In this document: positions 1 to 8,530 of the stretch, one piece after another | How the letters are laid out: each line of letters starts with the position of its first letter | Numbering within the stretch: the stretch's first letter is position 1 | Assembly (NCBI RefSeq): GCF_002906255.1 | Contig: NZ_POTC01000025.1 | Span: forward strand, 1-46,883 | Source: Novacetimonas maltaceti | GTDB taxonomy: Bacteria; Pseudomonadota; Alphaproteobacteria; Acetobacterales; Acetobacteraceae | DNA length: 46,883 nt | Direction of reading: 5' to 3' | Translations under genes and position numbers: made by a program | The notes under the pieces: generated by a model | What the model was told of the DNA's origin: nothing | The model's database searches: none | The model's input: only the letters and a program-made list of their open reading frames with translations

Positions 1-847
1 TGTGGATATCGCGAAACTGATGGACCAGGCGGAGCATGCGGACGCCACAGACAGAGATCCGCAGGCATTGCCGGAAGAGCTTGCCCGGCGGGAAACGCTG
101 AAAGCGAAGCTGGACGAAGCCTGCGCCCGGCTGGAAGCTGATGCGAAGGCGCAGGCTGAAACGGCGCGACCGGCCTACGAGAAGAAGAAAGCCGCTTATG
201 ATGCGAAAACAGGGCGTCGCGGCCGGGCGCCCAAACCGCCCGATGATGAACCACCACCCGACCGACAGATCAGTCTGACCGATCCCGACAGCCGCCTCAT
301 GCGGCGTTCGGACGCCCACGAGTTCCGGCAGGCTTACAATGCCCAGGCCGTGGTGTGCGCCGAAGGCAGCCAGTTGATCGTGACAACCGACGTTGTCGCC
401 ACATCAGCGGATGCGCCGTCCTTTGCCGACACGGTGCTGTCGATGGAAGACACAATCGGTCTCCCAAAGACAGTGCTCGCCGATACCGGTTACGCCAGCG
501 GGCAGGCGGTCCGGAAACTGCGGGAAAAGGGCATTGATCCGCTGGTCGCCATTGGACGGCCCTGTGCCCGCAGACCTTACGACTTCCGACCCCGGCCCGC
601 AGAAAGGGAGCCACGCCGGATAACCGAACCCTGGCGGCTTGCCATGAAGGACAGGCTGGAAACTACAGAAGCCGGAGATCTTTACAGACGACGAAAACAG
701 ACCGTGGAGCCGGTCTTTGGAATTATCAAAAGCATCATGGGCTTCAGAAAATTCAGCCTGCGTGGCCTTGCAAAAGTCACGACCGAATGGACACTCGTTG
801 CTCTCGCATACAACTGTAAAAGAATGGCGCGGCTTCAGGCAGCATAA
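1..847 (+). mobile_element. IS1182-type insertion sequence, right part
   Basis: The left edge of the window lies inside an insertion sequence whose transposase ends at 847. The left end is outside the window. I could not place the right terminal inverted repeat or a target duplication; the end should lie within 848-970, before the next gene's stop codon. Family assignment rests on the transposase sequence only. Confidence 0.75.
2..847 (+). CDS. IS1182 family transposase, C-terminal part (5' end outside window)
   Basis: DDE transposase that cuts and joins the ends of its own element. The reading frame is open from the first bases of the window, so the N-terminal part is missing; the GTG at base 2 is simply the first possible start codon and not a real start. 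An acidic/lysine-rich linker (about residues 1-90) is followed by the conserved block DPDSRLMRRSD, then LADTGYAS carrying a catalytic Asp, and TVEPVFGIIK carrying the catalytic Glu near the C-terminus. This order is typical of IS1182-type (IS5-superfamily-like) transposases. The preserved part shows no frameshift. Multiple genome copies are likely, so this region may be an assembly-sensitive edge. Confidence 0.85.
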   Translation: MDIAKLMDQAEHADATDRDPQALPEELARRETLKAKLDEACARLEADAKAQAETARPAYEKKKAAYDAKTGRRGRAPKPPDDEPPPDRQISLTDPDSRLMRRSDAHEFRQAYNAQAVVCAEGSQLIVTTDVVATSADAPSFADTVLSMEDTIGLPKTVLADTGYASGQAVRKLREKGIDPLVAIGRPCARRPYDFRPRPAEREPRRITEPWRLAMKDRLETTEAGDLYRRRKQTVEPVFGIIKSIMGFRKFSLRGLAKVTTEWTLVALAYNCKRMARLQAA

Positions 848-970
848 GCCAGGTCAGCCTTGGCGTTATCAGCCGCAAAATGCCCAACCCGACAGGCTGC
901 TAGGGCAGCGCGGGAGGGGCGAGTGTGGATTTTCAATGAAGGTTTCATGACGGATGACTGACGATCGCCA

Positions 971-1918
971 TCATCCCTTCAGTGTGGCGATGCTTTTCCG
1001 GATGTCGGGCAGGCTGCCGATAAGGTTTTCCTTGTGAAAGGCGGCCGCGATTTCTTCCTGCTGTGCAATGCTGTCATCATCCATGGCATTGAACCTGAAG
1101 GGCAGTTTGTCGACGGAATTGCGCACGATATCGGGTGCCAGTCCGGTGCTGCTGGCCAGGATCCGCGTGACGTCTTCCCTGTGTGCCTGCGCCCAGTTGT
1201 CGCATTCGATGATGGCGTTCCTGACGGCCACAAGAAGGTCGGGAATGTTCTGGTAGAAGGAAAGGCTGGAGAGGTAGAAAGACATCGCGCCCTTTATGTC
1301 CGCCCCGGTGGCAAGCGCGCGTGTCTTCTGTCCCACGGCGGAAAGGTAGGGGTCCCATATCGCCCAGGCGTCGATGGTTCCGGCCTCGAACGCCGGTCGT
1401 GCGGCGGCAGGTAGCAGGTAGGAGAGATGGATGTCGTGAAATGACAGGCCTTTTTGCAAAAGGCTCGACAGCAGCAGCCAGTTGGCGTCCGATCCGCGTG
1501 TTACGGCAACTCTCCTGCCTCTCAGGTCTTCAATGCTCCGGATCGGGCTGTCATCATGGACAATGATGGCCTCGCTTGACCCGGATTTCGGTTCATGCCC
1601 GAAATATACGATGGAATCCGGGATATTGGCCTGGGCGAACACGGGGGGCAGGTCGCCGGTCTGCCCCACATCTATTGCCCCCGCGGCCATGGCCTGCAGG
1701 AGTGGCGGCCCTGCCGGAAACTGCGACCATTCGACCGTAATTCCCGTATTGGCCAGCGCCGCCTCCAGAAATCCCTTTTCCTTGAGGAGAATGAGGGTTC
1801 CATATTTCTGGTAGCCGATCCGTATCCTTTGTGGCGCGGCGGACGCCTGCCCTGCGGCAAGCATGGCTGTGGCGCCCGAAAGCATCAGTGTCATCAGGCT
1901 GCGTCGGTTGAGCATCAT
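971..1918 (-). CDS. ssuA: SsuA-like ABC transporter substrate-binding protein
   Basis: Periplasmic binding protein of the aliphatic sulfonate/nitrate/taurine type (NMT1/THI5-like fold). It presumably hands substrate to the SsuC/SsuB-type components encoded from 4682. A twin-arginine-like start (NRRSLMTLML) and an AxA cleavage site (ASAAPQ) indicate export. The mature protein opens with RIRIGYQKYGTLILLKEKG, characteristic of SsuA, and later shows GAIDVGQTGDLPPVFAQ and IDAWAIWDP. I place the start at the ATG pair at 1918 because AAGGA lies 7 bases upstream; the ATG at 1933 has no ribosome binding site. The gene follows the TonB receptor stop by about two dozen bases, so they are probably co-transcribed. 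No SsuD/SsuE desulfonation enzymes are nearby, so the real substrate is open. Confidence 0.85.
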   Translation of the reverse strand: MMLNRRSLMTLMLSGATAMLAAGQASAAPQRIRIGYQKYGTLILLKEKGFLEAALANTGITVEWSQFPAGPPLLQAMAAGAIDVGQTGDLPPVFAQANIPDSIVYFGHEPKSGSSEAIIVHDDSPIRSIEDLRGRRVAVTRGSDANWLLLSSLLQKGLSFHDIHLSYLLPAAARPAFEAGTIDAWAIWDPYLSAVGQKTRALATGADIKGAMSFYLSSLSFYQNIPDLLVAVRNAIIECDNWAQAHREDVTRILASSTGLAPDIVRNSVDKLPFRFNAMDDDSIAQQEEIAAAFHKENLIGSLPDIRKSIATLKG

Positions 1919-1942
1919 CTGGTTGTCCTTCATGCCACGTGT

Positions 1943-4489
1943 TCAGAGGTGATAGGTAAATTCGCCGCCAAACATGGCAGGATCGCCCAACTGTCCGTAA
2001 AACAGTCCCCCGTTTGCCTGTGGGGTCATGGTAACGAAATAGCGTTTGTCCAGCATGTTGTGTCCCCAGAAGCTGACATCCCATTTTCCCGAACGTGGAC
2101 GGGCGCCGATATGGGCATCGAACAGGCCATAGGGGGCGATGCGGGTATAGGCGGATTCGGACGGGTCCGCGTAATAACTGGTGCGATAGGTGTAATCCCC
2201 GCCGATATAGAACAGGAGGTCAGATCCCCAGTGCGCGGAGGCAGGGAGGAACGACTGGAACGCAATGGTGTATTCCAGTCCCGCCGAAAGGTTCCATTTG
2301 GAATTCAGCGGGATCTGGTTTCCGGAAAGGTCTTTCATCGTCTTGATGTTGGAGGATTCCAGCGGCTGTGTCGCATTGCGGAACGAGGCATAGAACGCAT
2401 CCGTATAGGCGGCGGAGAGGCGTCCCTCCAGCCCGGGGGCAAGCGTGCCTCGCGCATCGAGTTCGAACCCGCGTGAAATGACGTGATTGGCATTCGTAAG
2501 ATACGAAATGATCGTTCCCGTCGGGGTGTAGTAGCTGGCGCTGGTGATATAGTTGTGGATGTTGTTCCAGTATGCGGAGGCGTTCACGAGCAGCCTTTTG
2601 TTGAAAAAAGCATTCTTGACGCCGAATTCGAACATGTCATTGAGTTCCGGTTTCACGTCTGGATTGGCGCCCTGCGACACATTCAGGTTCGCCACGTTGA
2701 TACCACCGTTCCTGACGCCACGGCTGTATGTCGCATAAAGCAACTGCGCGCCGTTGGGCCTGTAGACAAGGCTGAGGTTGCCGCTGGGTTCCGTTTCACG
2801 ATGGAAGGCGCGATAGGACATTGGCGCCCCGAACATGGAGTTGCGCAATGTCGTCGCAAGGCGGGCATCCGCTGCCGACAGGCCGGAAAATGACTGCCCG
2901 GAACTTGTAAACGACTCATACCCGCCGGATCTGGTGACAAAGGAGTAGCGGAAGCCGCCTTCTACGGTCAGTTTGTGGCTGATCTGGTATTTCGCCCTGA
3001 CATACCCGGCAAGGGAGTTCGTAACCGGGTCATCCGACGCGCTGTAGCCATAACCATTCAGGGCGGCGTTATAGACCGCAGGGCTGTAGCCATAGCCATA
3101 ATATTTCGCCCCCTGCGGGGTAATGGCGTCATAGATGGAATCGGGCACGGCCTCGTACATGTAAAATACCCCACCACTGACCTGCCATGGCCGGTTCTCC
3201 GGGGAGGAAATGCGTAGTTCCTCGGTCGCGTGCTGTTCGTAAACCTGGTTGTTGCCAGCGCTCTGTGCCCAGACGCCCGGAATGATGCCTGTGCCGCCGG
3301 TATAGGCATTGTGCGGATACCAGTACCATGTCCGCCACGCGGCAATGTTTTCCAGTTTCCAGCCATGGGACAGCCGATAGTTGAGGTCAAGCGACACGCC
3401 GTATGATTCCTGGTCATAGGCCTGGCTGCCCGGACCGCTGATCAGCATGTCCCTGAAGCTGTGCGCCGGAATCGCCGTCGCCCCGGCATAGGCCGCGCGC
3501 TGTGCATAGGTTCCGGAAATCGCCGCGCCATTGGCGTAGTTTGACAGCATCGTGGAGGGAACGGACACGCAGCAGCTACCACGCAGGTGCGTGTAATCGG
3601 CAATCAGGCGCAGGCTCAGCCTGTCTGTCGGGTTTGCAAGGATCTGTCCCTTGACGCCGATATCATGGTAATCCTGATACATGCGCCCGGTCGTCACATT
3701 TTTTACGTAACCGTCTCGGTTGTTGGAAAAACCGGAGATGCTGTAGGCAACCTTGTCACTATTGCCGATTGCCCCGGTCGCACGCAGGCGGATGTTCCCG
3801 GTGTTGTAACTGCCGTAATCGCCCGTGACGCTGTACTGCCGTTTGAAGGACGGGGCCGCCGTGGTGATGTTGATGATCCCGGCATCATTGTCGACGCCGC
3901 CACGTGTCGCCTGCGGTCCCTTGAGCACCTCGAACCCGCTCAGGTCCGTGATGTCATAAAGGACGGCCCCCGGCCGCGTCTGGTAAACGCCGTCGATATA
4001 GACCGCCGTCCCATTTTCCAGCCCGTCCTGCGCGGTGGAACTGAAATTCCCCAGTCCACGTATATTGATTGCCGTATTGCGCGGATTGGTCACCTGAAGC
4101 GTCACCGATGGCAGCAGTTTCTGCGCCTGCTGCAGGTTGGTGATCTGGTGTGCCTGCAGGTCCTTCTCCGTCACGGTCGTGACGGACACGGGGTCGTTCT
4201 GGTGCGCAAGCGCCTGGCGCCGGGATGTCGATGCCGCGCCACGCACATGTATGGTTTCCATGCCGTGGCTGGCGACAGCGGCGCTGGCGGGGGACCTGTC
4301 CCTTGTCGGCGTTGTTGAGGGCCGGGACGTGGCCTGATGCGCCGTCCGGGTTGCCGCATGGGCATCGGCGGTACTGAACAGGCAGCAGGCAAAAAAGGTC
4401 GACGTCATGACAAGCCGTTCCGGGATGCCGGATCCCGGGCGGTTTGCCTTCTGCGTGGATATTGGTGGCTGCATGTTCGTGAAAGCCAT
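1943..4489 (-). CDS. TonB-dependent outer membrane receptor
   Basis: Outer-membrane 22-strand barrel with an N-terminal plug, importing a ligand using TonB/ExbB/ExbD energy. After a signal peptide (TSTFFACCLFSTADAHA) comes a low-complexity Ala/Thr/Ser stretch and a TonB-box-like segment (METIHVRG). The plug contains VSVTTVTEKDLQ, INIRGLGN, VYIDGVYQTRPG and FEVLKGPQATRGG, followed by a long Tyr/Gly-rich barrel. The chain ends in FTYHL rather than the usual terminal aromatic. The start is the ATG at 4489 with GGAAG 9 bases upstream (848 residues); the longer frame to 4552 would need a TTG without a binding site. Placement with ABC uptake genes suggests that it feeds that transporter; family features resemble both siderophore and sulfonate-type receptors, so the ligand is unknown. 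Confidence 0.88.
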   Translation of the reverse strand: MAFTNMQPPISTQKANRPGSGIPERLVMTSTFFACCLFSTADAHAATRTAHQATSRPSTTPTRDRSPASAAVASHGMETIHVRGAASTSRRQALAHQNDPVSVTTVTEKDLQAHQITNLQQAQKLLPSVTLQVTNPRNTAINIRGLGNFSSTAQDGLENGTAVYIDGVYQTRPGAVLYDITDLSGFEVLKGPQATRGGVDNDAGIINITTAAPSFKRQYSVTGDYGSYNTGNIRLRATGAIGNSDKVAYSISGFSNNRDGYVKNVTTGRMYQDYHDIGVKGQILANPTDRLSLRLIADYTHLRGSCCVSVPSTMLSNYANGAAISGTYAQRAAYAGATAIPAHSFRDMLISGPGSQAYDQESYGVSLDLNYRLSHGWKLENIAAWRTWYWYPHNAYTGGTGIIPGVWAQSAGNNQVYEQHATEELRISSPENRPWQVSGGVFYMYEAVPDSIYDAITPQGAKYYGYGYSPAVYNAALNGYGYSASDDPVTNSLAGYVRAKYQISHKLTVEGGFRYSFVTRSGGYESFTSSGQSFSGLSAADARLATTLRNSMFGAPMSYRAFHRETEPSGNLSLVYRPNGAQLLYATYSRGVRNGGINVANLNVSQGANPDVKPELNDMFEFGVKNAFFNKRLLVNASAYWNNIHNYITSASYYTPTGTIISYLTNANHVISRGFELDARGTLAPGLEGRLSAAYTDAFYASFRNATQPLESSNIKTMKDLSGNQIPLNSKWNLSAGLEYTIAFQSFLPASAHWGSDLLFYIGGDYTYRTSYYADPSESAYTRIAPYGLFDAHIGARPRSGKWDVSFWGHNMLDKRYFVTMTPQANGGLFYGQLGDPAMFGGEFTYHL

Positions 4490-4549
4490 AAAACAACACT
4501 TCCGAATCGGTCGAAGATGAAACAACATCATACGAACGTGGAAAACTGG

Positions 4550-4582
4550 CAACAGTTTTATAAATGTTCATTGACAACAGTT
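4550..4582. promoter_or_regulatory. Divergent control region with paired CAACAGTT repeats
   Basis: Between the receptor start (4489) and the permease start (4682) the DNA is unusually A+T-rich. The octamer CAACAGTT occurs at 4550-4557 and again at 4575-4582, 25 bp apart. The second copy overlaps TTGACA (4571-4576), a good -35 match for the rightward direction. This arrangement suggests a regulator binding two sites and controlling one or both divergent units. No -10 element is clear, and the role is an inference. Confidence 0.35.
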
Positions 4583-4681
4583 ATATGATGGATTTGCATG
4601 CTGGATGAAGTGAAAAGCGCGATGGAAAAGGCGCAGGCGTTGCCGCAGCCCATCACGTGTCGGGAGGATCAATCAGGCGTC

Positions 4682-5533
4682 ATGAAGGAACTGACAGATA
4701 TCGGCGCAGGCCGCCGGCAGGGCAGGGCGGCCCGCATCCCCCATCCCCCATGGCGTGCCCGTCTGCGCGCGTGGGGTGGGGGATGGCAGCGCTATGCCTC
4801 ATCCCTGGTGATGCTTGGCGCCTGGCAGGCCGCGTCATCCGCAGGCCTCATCCCGTCGCGCATCCTGTCATCCCCGCTGCAGATCCTGCACACCGGATGG
4901 GCGCTGGCCTGTGACGGGACCCTGTCCACCAACCTGGAAATCTCGCTCCTTCGGGCATCGGCGGGGTTGGGGCTGGCCGTGACGGCGGGGGTGATCCTTG
5001 CGCTTGTCGCCGGACTGTCGCGCGTGGGGGAAAATATCGTGGATGCGCCATTGCAGGTGATCCGCACGCTGCCGGCGCTGGCGCTGGTGCCGCTGTTCAT
5101 CCTGTGGTTCGGGATCGGGGAGTGGCCCAAGATCCTGCTGGTGGCGCTGGGGGCGATGTTTCCCGTCTACCTCAACCTGCACAAGGGCATACGCACGGTC
5201 GACCCCAAACTGATGGAGATGGCGTCGCTTCTGGGCCTGTCGCGCCGGGCGACCATCCGCCACGTGGTCATCCCCGGCGCACTGCCGGATTTCCTGATCG
5301 GGTTGCGCTTTGCCGTCGGGATTTCATGGCTGATGCTGGTGGTGGCGGAGCAGGTGAATGCGGAAAGCGGGATCGGCCACATGATGATGGACGCACAGGA
5401 TTTCCTGCGGACCGATATCATTCTGGTCGGGTTGGTCATCTATGGCGTTCTGGGGCTGCTGTCCGATCAGGCCGTACGTTTGCTGGAGGCACGCCTGCTG
5501 GCGTGGCGTCCCCTGCGTGAAAGGGGAGCGTGA
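4682..5533 (+). CDS. ssuC: SsuC-like ABC transporter permease
   Basis: Inner-membrane permease of the sulfonate/nitrate/taurine importer family (BPD_transp_1). It has about six hydrophobic segments and the EAA-loop region LMEMASLLGLSRRATIRHVVIPGALPD, which contacts the ATPase. TGWALACDGTLSTNLEISLLRASAGL is a typical SsuC N-terminal segment split here over the first helices. The in-frame ATG at 4682 gives a normal 283-residue SsuC and follows GGGAGG by 14 bases; the frame also allows an ATG at 4598 (311 residues) but with no binding site and probably upstream of the transcript start. Its stop is one base before the ATPase start, so the two are translated from one message. Confidence 0.85.
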   Translation: MKELTDIGAGRRQGRAARIPHPPWRARLRAWGGGWQRYASSLVMLGAWQAASSAGLIPSRILSSPLQILHTGWALACDGTLSTNLEISLLRASAGLGLAVTAGVILALVAGLSRVGENIVDAPLQVIRTLPALALVPLFILWFGIGEWPKILLVALGAMFPVYLNLHKGIRTVDPKLMEMASLLGLSRRATIRHVVIPGALPDFLIGLRFAVGISWLMLVVAEQVNAESGIGHMMMDAQDFLRTDIILVGLVIYGVLGLLSDQAVRLLEARLLAWRPLRERGA

Positions 5534-5534
5534 C

Positions 5535-6269
5535 ATGACGCATGCTTCTTTGGCCCAACGGCAGCGTGGTGATGTGCAGGTGCATGGCCTGACGCACCGG
5601 TTCGGGCAAGGGCGCCCGGTGCTGCATGATCTGGACCTGACGATCAGGGCAGGGGAATTCGTCGCGCTGCTCGGGCGCAGTGGTTCGGGGAAATCGACAT
5701 TGCTGCGGATGCTGGCCGGACTGGAACGCCCCACGCGCGGGCAGGTCGTGGTGCCTGCCAACAAGGCGGTCATGTTTCAGGAAAGCCGCCTGCTGCCATG
5801 GATGCGCGTATGGCAGAATGTCGCGCTGGCAACCCTGCCGGAGGGAAAGGCCGACCGTAGCGGCGCCGAGCGCCTGCTGGGCGAGGTCGGGCTGTCACAT
5901 CGTACGGAGGCATGGCCACTGACGCTGTCGGGAGGGGAGGCGCAACGTGTCGCCCTGTCGCGTGCCTTGATGCGAGATCCCGACTTCATCATGCTCGACG
6001 AACCTTTTGGCGCGCTCGACGCTCTGACGCGGTTGCAGATGCAGCGTCTGGTGCTGCGGTTGTGGTCCCGGCATGCCTGTTCGATCCTGCTGGTGACGCA
6101 TGACGTGGACGAGGCGCTTTTGCTGGCCGATCGCGTCCTGGTGCTGCAGGAGGGGCGTATCCATATGGATGTACCAATCGACATTCCCCGTCCGCGCCAT
6201 CATGCAGACCCGGATTTCGAGGCATTGCGCACAACGCTGCTGAATGCCCTGGGTGTTTTTGGGGACTGA
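5535..6269 (+). CDS. ssuB: SsuB-like ABC transporter ATP-binding protein
   Basis: Cytoplasmic ATPase that drives the SsuC-type permease. In this 244-residue chain the Walker A motif GRSGSGKST is at residues 47-55, the Q-loop is in VMFQESRLLPW, the signature LSGGEAQ is at 131-137, Walker B FIMLDEP at 151-157 and the switch His in LLVTHDVDEAL. RLLPWMRVWQNVAL is characteristic of SsuB/TauB. The start ATG at 5535 follows GGGGAG closely and lies one base after the permease stop; the frame is open further upstream but that part overlaps the permease. The binding protein for this ATPase is encoded in the divergent transcript (971-1918), so the transporter is split over two messages. Confidence 0.88.
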   Translation: MTHASLAQRQRGDVQVHGLTHRFGQGRPVLHDLDLTIRAGEFVALLGRSGSGKSTLLRMLAGLERPTRGQVVVPANKAVMFQESRLLPWMRVWQNVALATLPEGKADRSGAERLLGEVGLSHRTEAWPLTLSGGEAQRVALSRALMRDPDFIMLDEPFGALDALTRLQMQRLVLRLWSRHACSILLVTHDVDEALLLADRVLVLQEGRIHMDVPIDIPRPRHHADPDFEALRTTLLNALGVFGD

Positions 6270-6363
6270 CCTGTCATTTCAAAAAGCTTTTCCATGGGAA
6301 TGAAATTTCCGGGGCAGTCTTTGGGCAGGAGAGGCGGAAAATGCCGGGGCTTCATGAACATGT

Positions 6364-6426
6364 CATGGGGGTTCAAACGGTTTGTATGGGGGATTTTTTT
6401 GTGACACAATCGTATCGAACCCCATG
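6364..6426 (+). promoter_or_regulatory. Long-loop inverted repeat ending at the hydrolase start
   Basis: CATGGGGGTTC (6364-6374) pairs with GAACCCCATG (6417-6426) with one bulged G; a few flanking bases can extend the pairing. The right arm reaches the GTG at 6426, one of two candidate start codons of the following gene, so a folded leader could hide translation signals. The 42-base loop contains an A+T-rich run (GGATTTTTTTGTG). It could also be an operator. Function is inferred. Confidence 0.3.
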
Positions 6427-8387
6427 TGACCGAGACCCAGATGACCCTTGCACACCGTGCCCCGGCCTTCAGAACCCTGCTCCTGCTTTCCGCCCTGACG
6501 CTTCCGGCGGTCATGCCACCTGCCAGCGCCCATGCTGATGGTGGCGTGGGGCAGGTGGCCCCGAAAAGTGGCTATGTCGCAAGGGAAGTCATGATCCCCA
6601 TGCGTGATGGCGCACGGCTGCAGACCGTGATCGTCACCCCGGTCCATCAGGAGGGGCCGCTGCCGATCCTGATCACCCGCACCCCCTATGGCGTGCCGGA
6701 CCAGAAAACCGTCGATCAGGAATCCACCAGGCCCGTCTCACGCGCGCTGCCAAGCTGGCAGGCGTTCCAGAAGGATGGGTACATCATGGTGTACCAGAAC
6801 CTTCGTGGACGGTTCAAATCGGAAGGGGAGTTCCTCAAGACCTCGCGTTATGACAAAAATGATCCCAAACAGGCCAACGAGGTCAATGACGCCTGGGACA
6901 CCATCGACTGGCTGGTGAAAAACGTCCCGCAGAACAATGGCCGGGTTGGCATCTACGGGGTGTCGTATGCCGGCCTGACGGCGGGCCTGACGCTTCTGAA
7001 CCCGCATCCCGCGCTCAAGGCGATCAGCGAGCAGGCCTCGCCCGCCGACCAGTGGATGAATGATGATGACCATCATTATGGCGCGCTCAGGGAAAGCTAT
7101 ACCTTTGAATATACCGTGCTGGAGGAGGCGGACCGCAACGCGAACACCAACTTTGATTTCAGCACGCACGATGTCTATGACTGGTATCTCTCGCTTGGGC
7201 CACTGACCAATATCAACGCGAAATACCTTCATGGGAAGCTGGATTACTGGAACAGCGTCATGGCGCACCCGAACTATGATGCGTTCTGGAAAGAGGAAGC
7301 CTGGGTCAACAAGGTCCATGCCTCCACCGTCCCGAACCTCAATGTCGCGGGGTTCTGGGACCAGGAGGACCCGTGGGGGCCATGGCAGATCTTCCGTGGG
7401 GCGGAACAGCATGACCCGGACAATACGAATTTCATCGTCGGCGGCCCGTGGTATCACGGTGGCTGGCAGCGGACGGATGGGGAGAATATCGGCCTGATTC
7501 CCATGGGCGGCCACAGGACGGCAGAGGAATTCCGCGAGCAGATCGAAGCGCCCTTCTTCCGCTACTATCTGCATGGAAAAGGGGAAAAGCCGAACTGGAA
7601 GGCCCGGATGTTCGAAACCGGTTCCAATGAATGGCGACAGTACGCTACATGGCCGCCTGCCGGTGTCACGCCGAAGGACCTGTATTTCCATTCCGACGGC
7701 ACGCTGTCCTTCACTCCGCCAAAGCCGGGGGAAGCCCCGTTCAGGCAGTATGTGTCGGACCCGGCCAATCCCGTTCCCTATCGCGCGCGCCCGATCTCGC
7801 CGACCTATCCGACGCCGGAATGGCGGACGTGGGAAACCAATGACCAGCGCTTTGTCGATCATCGCCCCGATGTGCTGACTTTCACCAGCGCACCGCTTGA
7901 GGAAGACCTGCGCATCGCAGGCCCGCTGGAGGCGCACCTGTTCGCGTCAACATCCGGTCGGGATTCCGATTTCGTGGTGAAACTCATTGATGTGTTCCCG
8001 GAAAAGGACCAGAAGGCCTTTGTCGCGCACCCCGACGCCGCGACATGGGCGGATTCCCTTGACGGATATGAACTCCCCATCGCCATGGAGGTCAGGCGCG
8101 GGCGTTACCTGCACGATTTCTCCCATCCCGCACCGCTTGTGCCGGGCAAGGTGCAGGACTGGGACGTGCCGCTGCGTGACCATGACCATGTGTTCCTCAA
8201 GGGGCATCGCGTGATGGTGCAGGTGCAGTCCACGTGGTTCCCGCTGATTGACCGTAATCCGCAGACATGGGTCGAGAGCATCTACCAGGCGAAGGACACC
8301 GATTTCAAATCCGCGACGCAACGGGTTTTCGCAACGGCGGCAAGCCCGTCGCACATCACCCTGCCGGTGCTGCCGACAGGGCGGTAA
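6426..8387 (+). CDS. Exported CocE/NonD family hydrolase, probable alpha-amino acid ester hydrolase
   Basis: Serine hydrolase of the X-Pro dipeptidyl-peptidase S15 / CocE / alpha-amino-acid ester hydrolase (AEH) family. A signal peptide (hydrophobic residues 17-30, then PPASAHA) indicates periplasmic location. The nucleophile is Ser180 in GIYGVSYAG. FWDQEDPWG supplies the Asp plus the neighbouring Glu/Asp that in AEH bind the substrate amino group, and GGPWYHGGW supplies the His. The C-terminal jelly-roll domain has LEEDLRIAGPLEAHLF and PLIDRNPQ, as in the family. The length (653 residues) is close to that of AEH from acetic acid bacteria. Known members hydrolyse esters of alpha-amino acids and some beta-lactam side chains; the natural substrate is not known. 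Alternative start: ATG at 6441. It lies 156 bases after ssuB on the same strand and may share its transcript. Confidence 0.82.
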   Translation: MTETQMTLAHRAPAFRTLLLLSALTLPAVMPPASAHADGGVGQVAPKSGYVAREVMIPMRDGARLQTVIVTPVHQEGPLPILITRTPYGVPDQKTVDQESTRPVSRALPSWQAFQKDGYIMVYQNLRGRFKSEGEFLKTSRYDKNDPKQANEVNDAWDTIDWLVKNVPQNNGRVGIYGVSYAGLTAGLTLLNPHPALKAISEQASPADQWMNDDDHHYGALRESYTFEYTVLEEADRNANTNFDFSTHDVYDWYLSLGPLTNINAKYLHGKLDYWNSVMAHPNYDAFWKEEAWVNKVHASTVPNLNVAGFWDQEDPWGPWQIFRGAEQHDPDNTNFIVGGPWYHGGWQRTDGENIGLIPMGGHRTAEEFREQIEAPFFRYYLHGKGEKPNWKARMFETGSNEWRQYATWPPAGVTPKDLYFHSDGTLSFTPPKPGEAPFRQYVSDPANPVPYRARPISPTYPTPEWRTWETNDQRFVDHRPDVLTFTSAPLEEDLRIAGPLEAHLFASTSGRDSDFVVKLIDVFPEKDQKAFVAHPDAATWADSLDGYELPIAMEVRRGRYLHDFSHPAPLVPGKVQDWDVPLRDHDHVFLKGHRVMVQVQSTWFPLIDRNPQTWVESIYQAKDTDFKSATQRVFATAASPSHITLPVLPTGR

Positions 8388-8426
8388 GGCTGGATCCTCT
8401 GGCCCGGAAGACCGGGGACATGAAGG

Positions 8427-8508
8427 AAAGTTTGGGGGCGCTGCCTTTTTTCCGAAAGGCGGCGCTGTATGAAGCGTTTTCGATCAGAATCTTCACCCAA
8501 AACTCTTT
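8427..8508. repeat. Degenerate dispersed intergenic repeat, copy A
   Basis: Between the converging hydrolase and ClC genes lies a segment built as AAAGTTT, a G-rich step, GCTGCCTT, a short spacer, AAGGCGGC, then TGAAGCGTTTTC and CTTCACCC. The inner GCYGCCTT/AAGGCGGC arms form a stem. The same order of blocks occurs at 27656-27715. Similar mosaic palindromes are common between genes in acetic acid bacteria (from memory, not searched). It may act as a transcription terminator for both converging genes. Confidence 0.5.
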
Positions 8509-8530
8509 CATGATTTCCTTTTATGGGGAG

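Noticed and set aside
971-6269. Complete sulfonate utilisation (ssuEADCB) operon
   Set aside because: Only transport components are present; there is no monooxygenase (SsuD) or flavin reductase (SsuE), so the sulfonate role is not asserted.
6738-7937. 399-residue minus-strand frame opposite the ester hydrolase
   Set aside because: No domain or initiation signal; the plus-strand gene carries a full catalytic triad.
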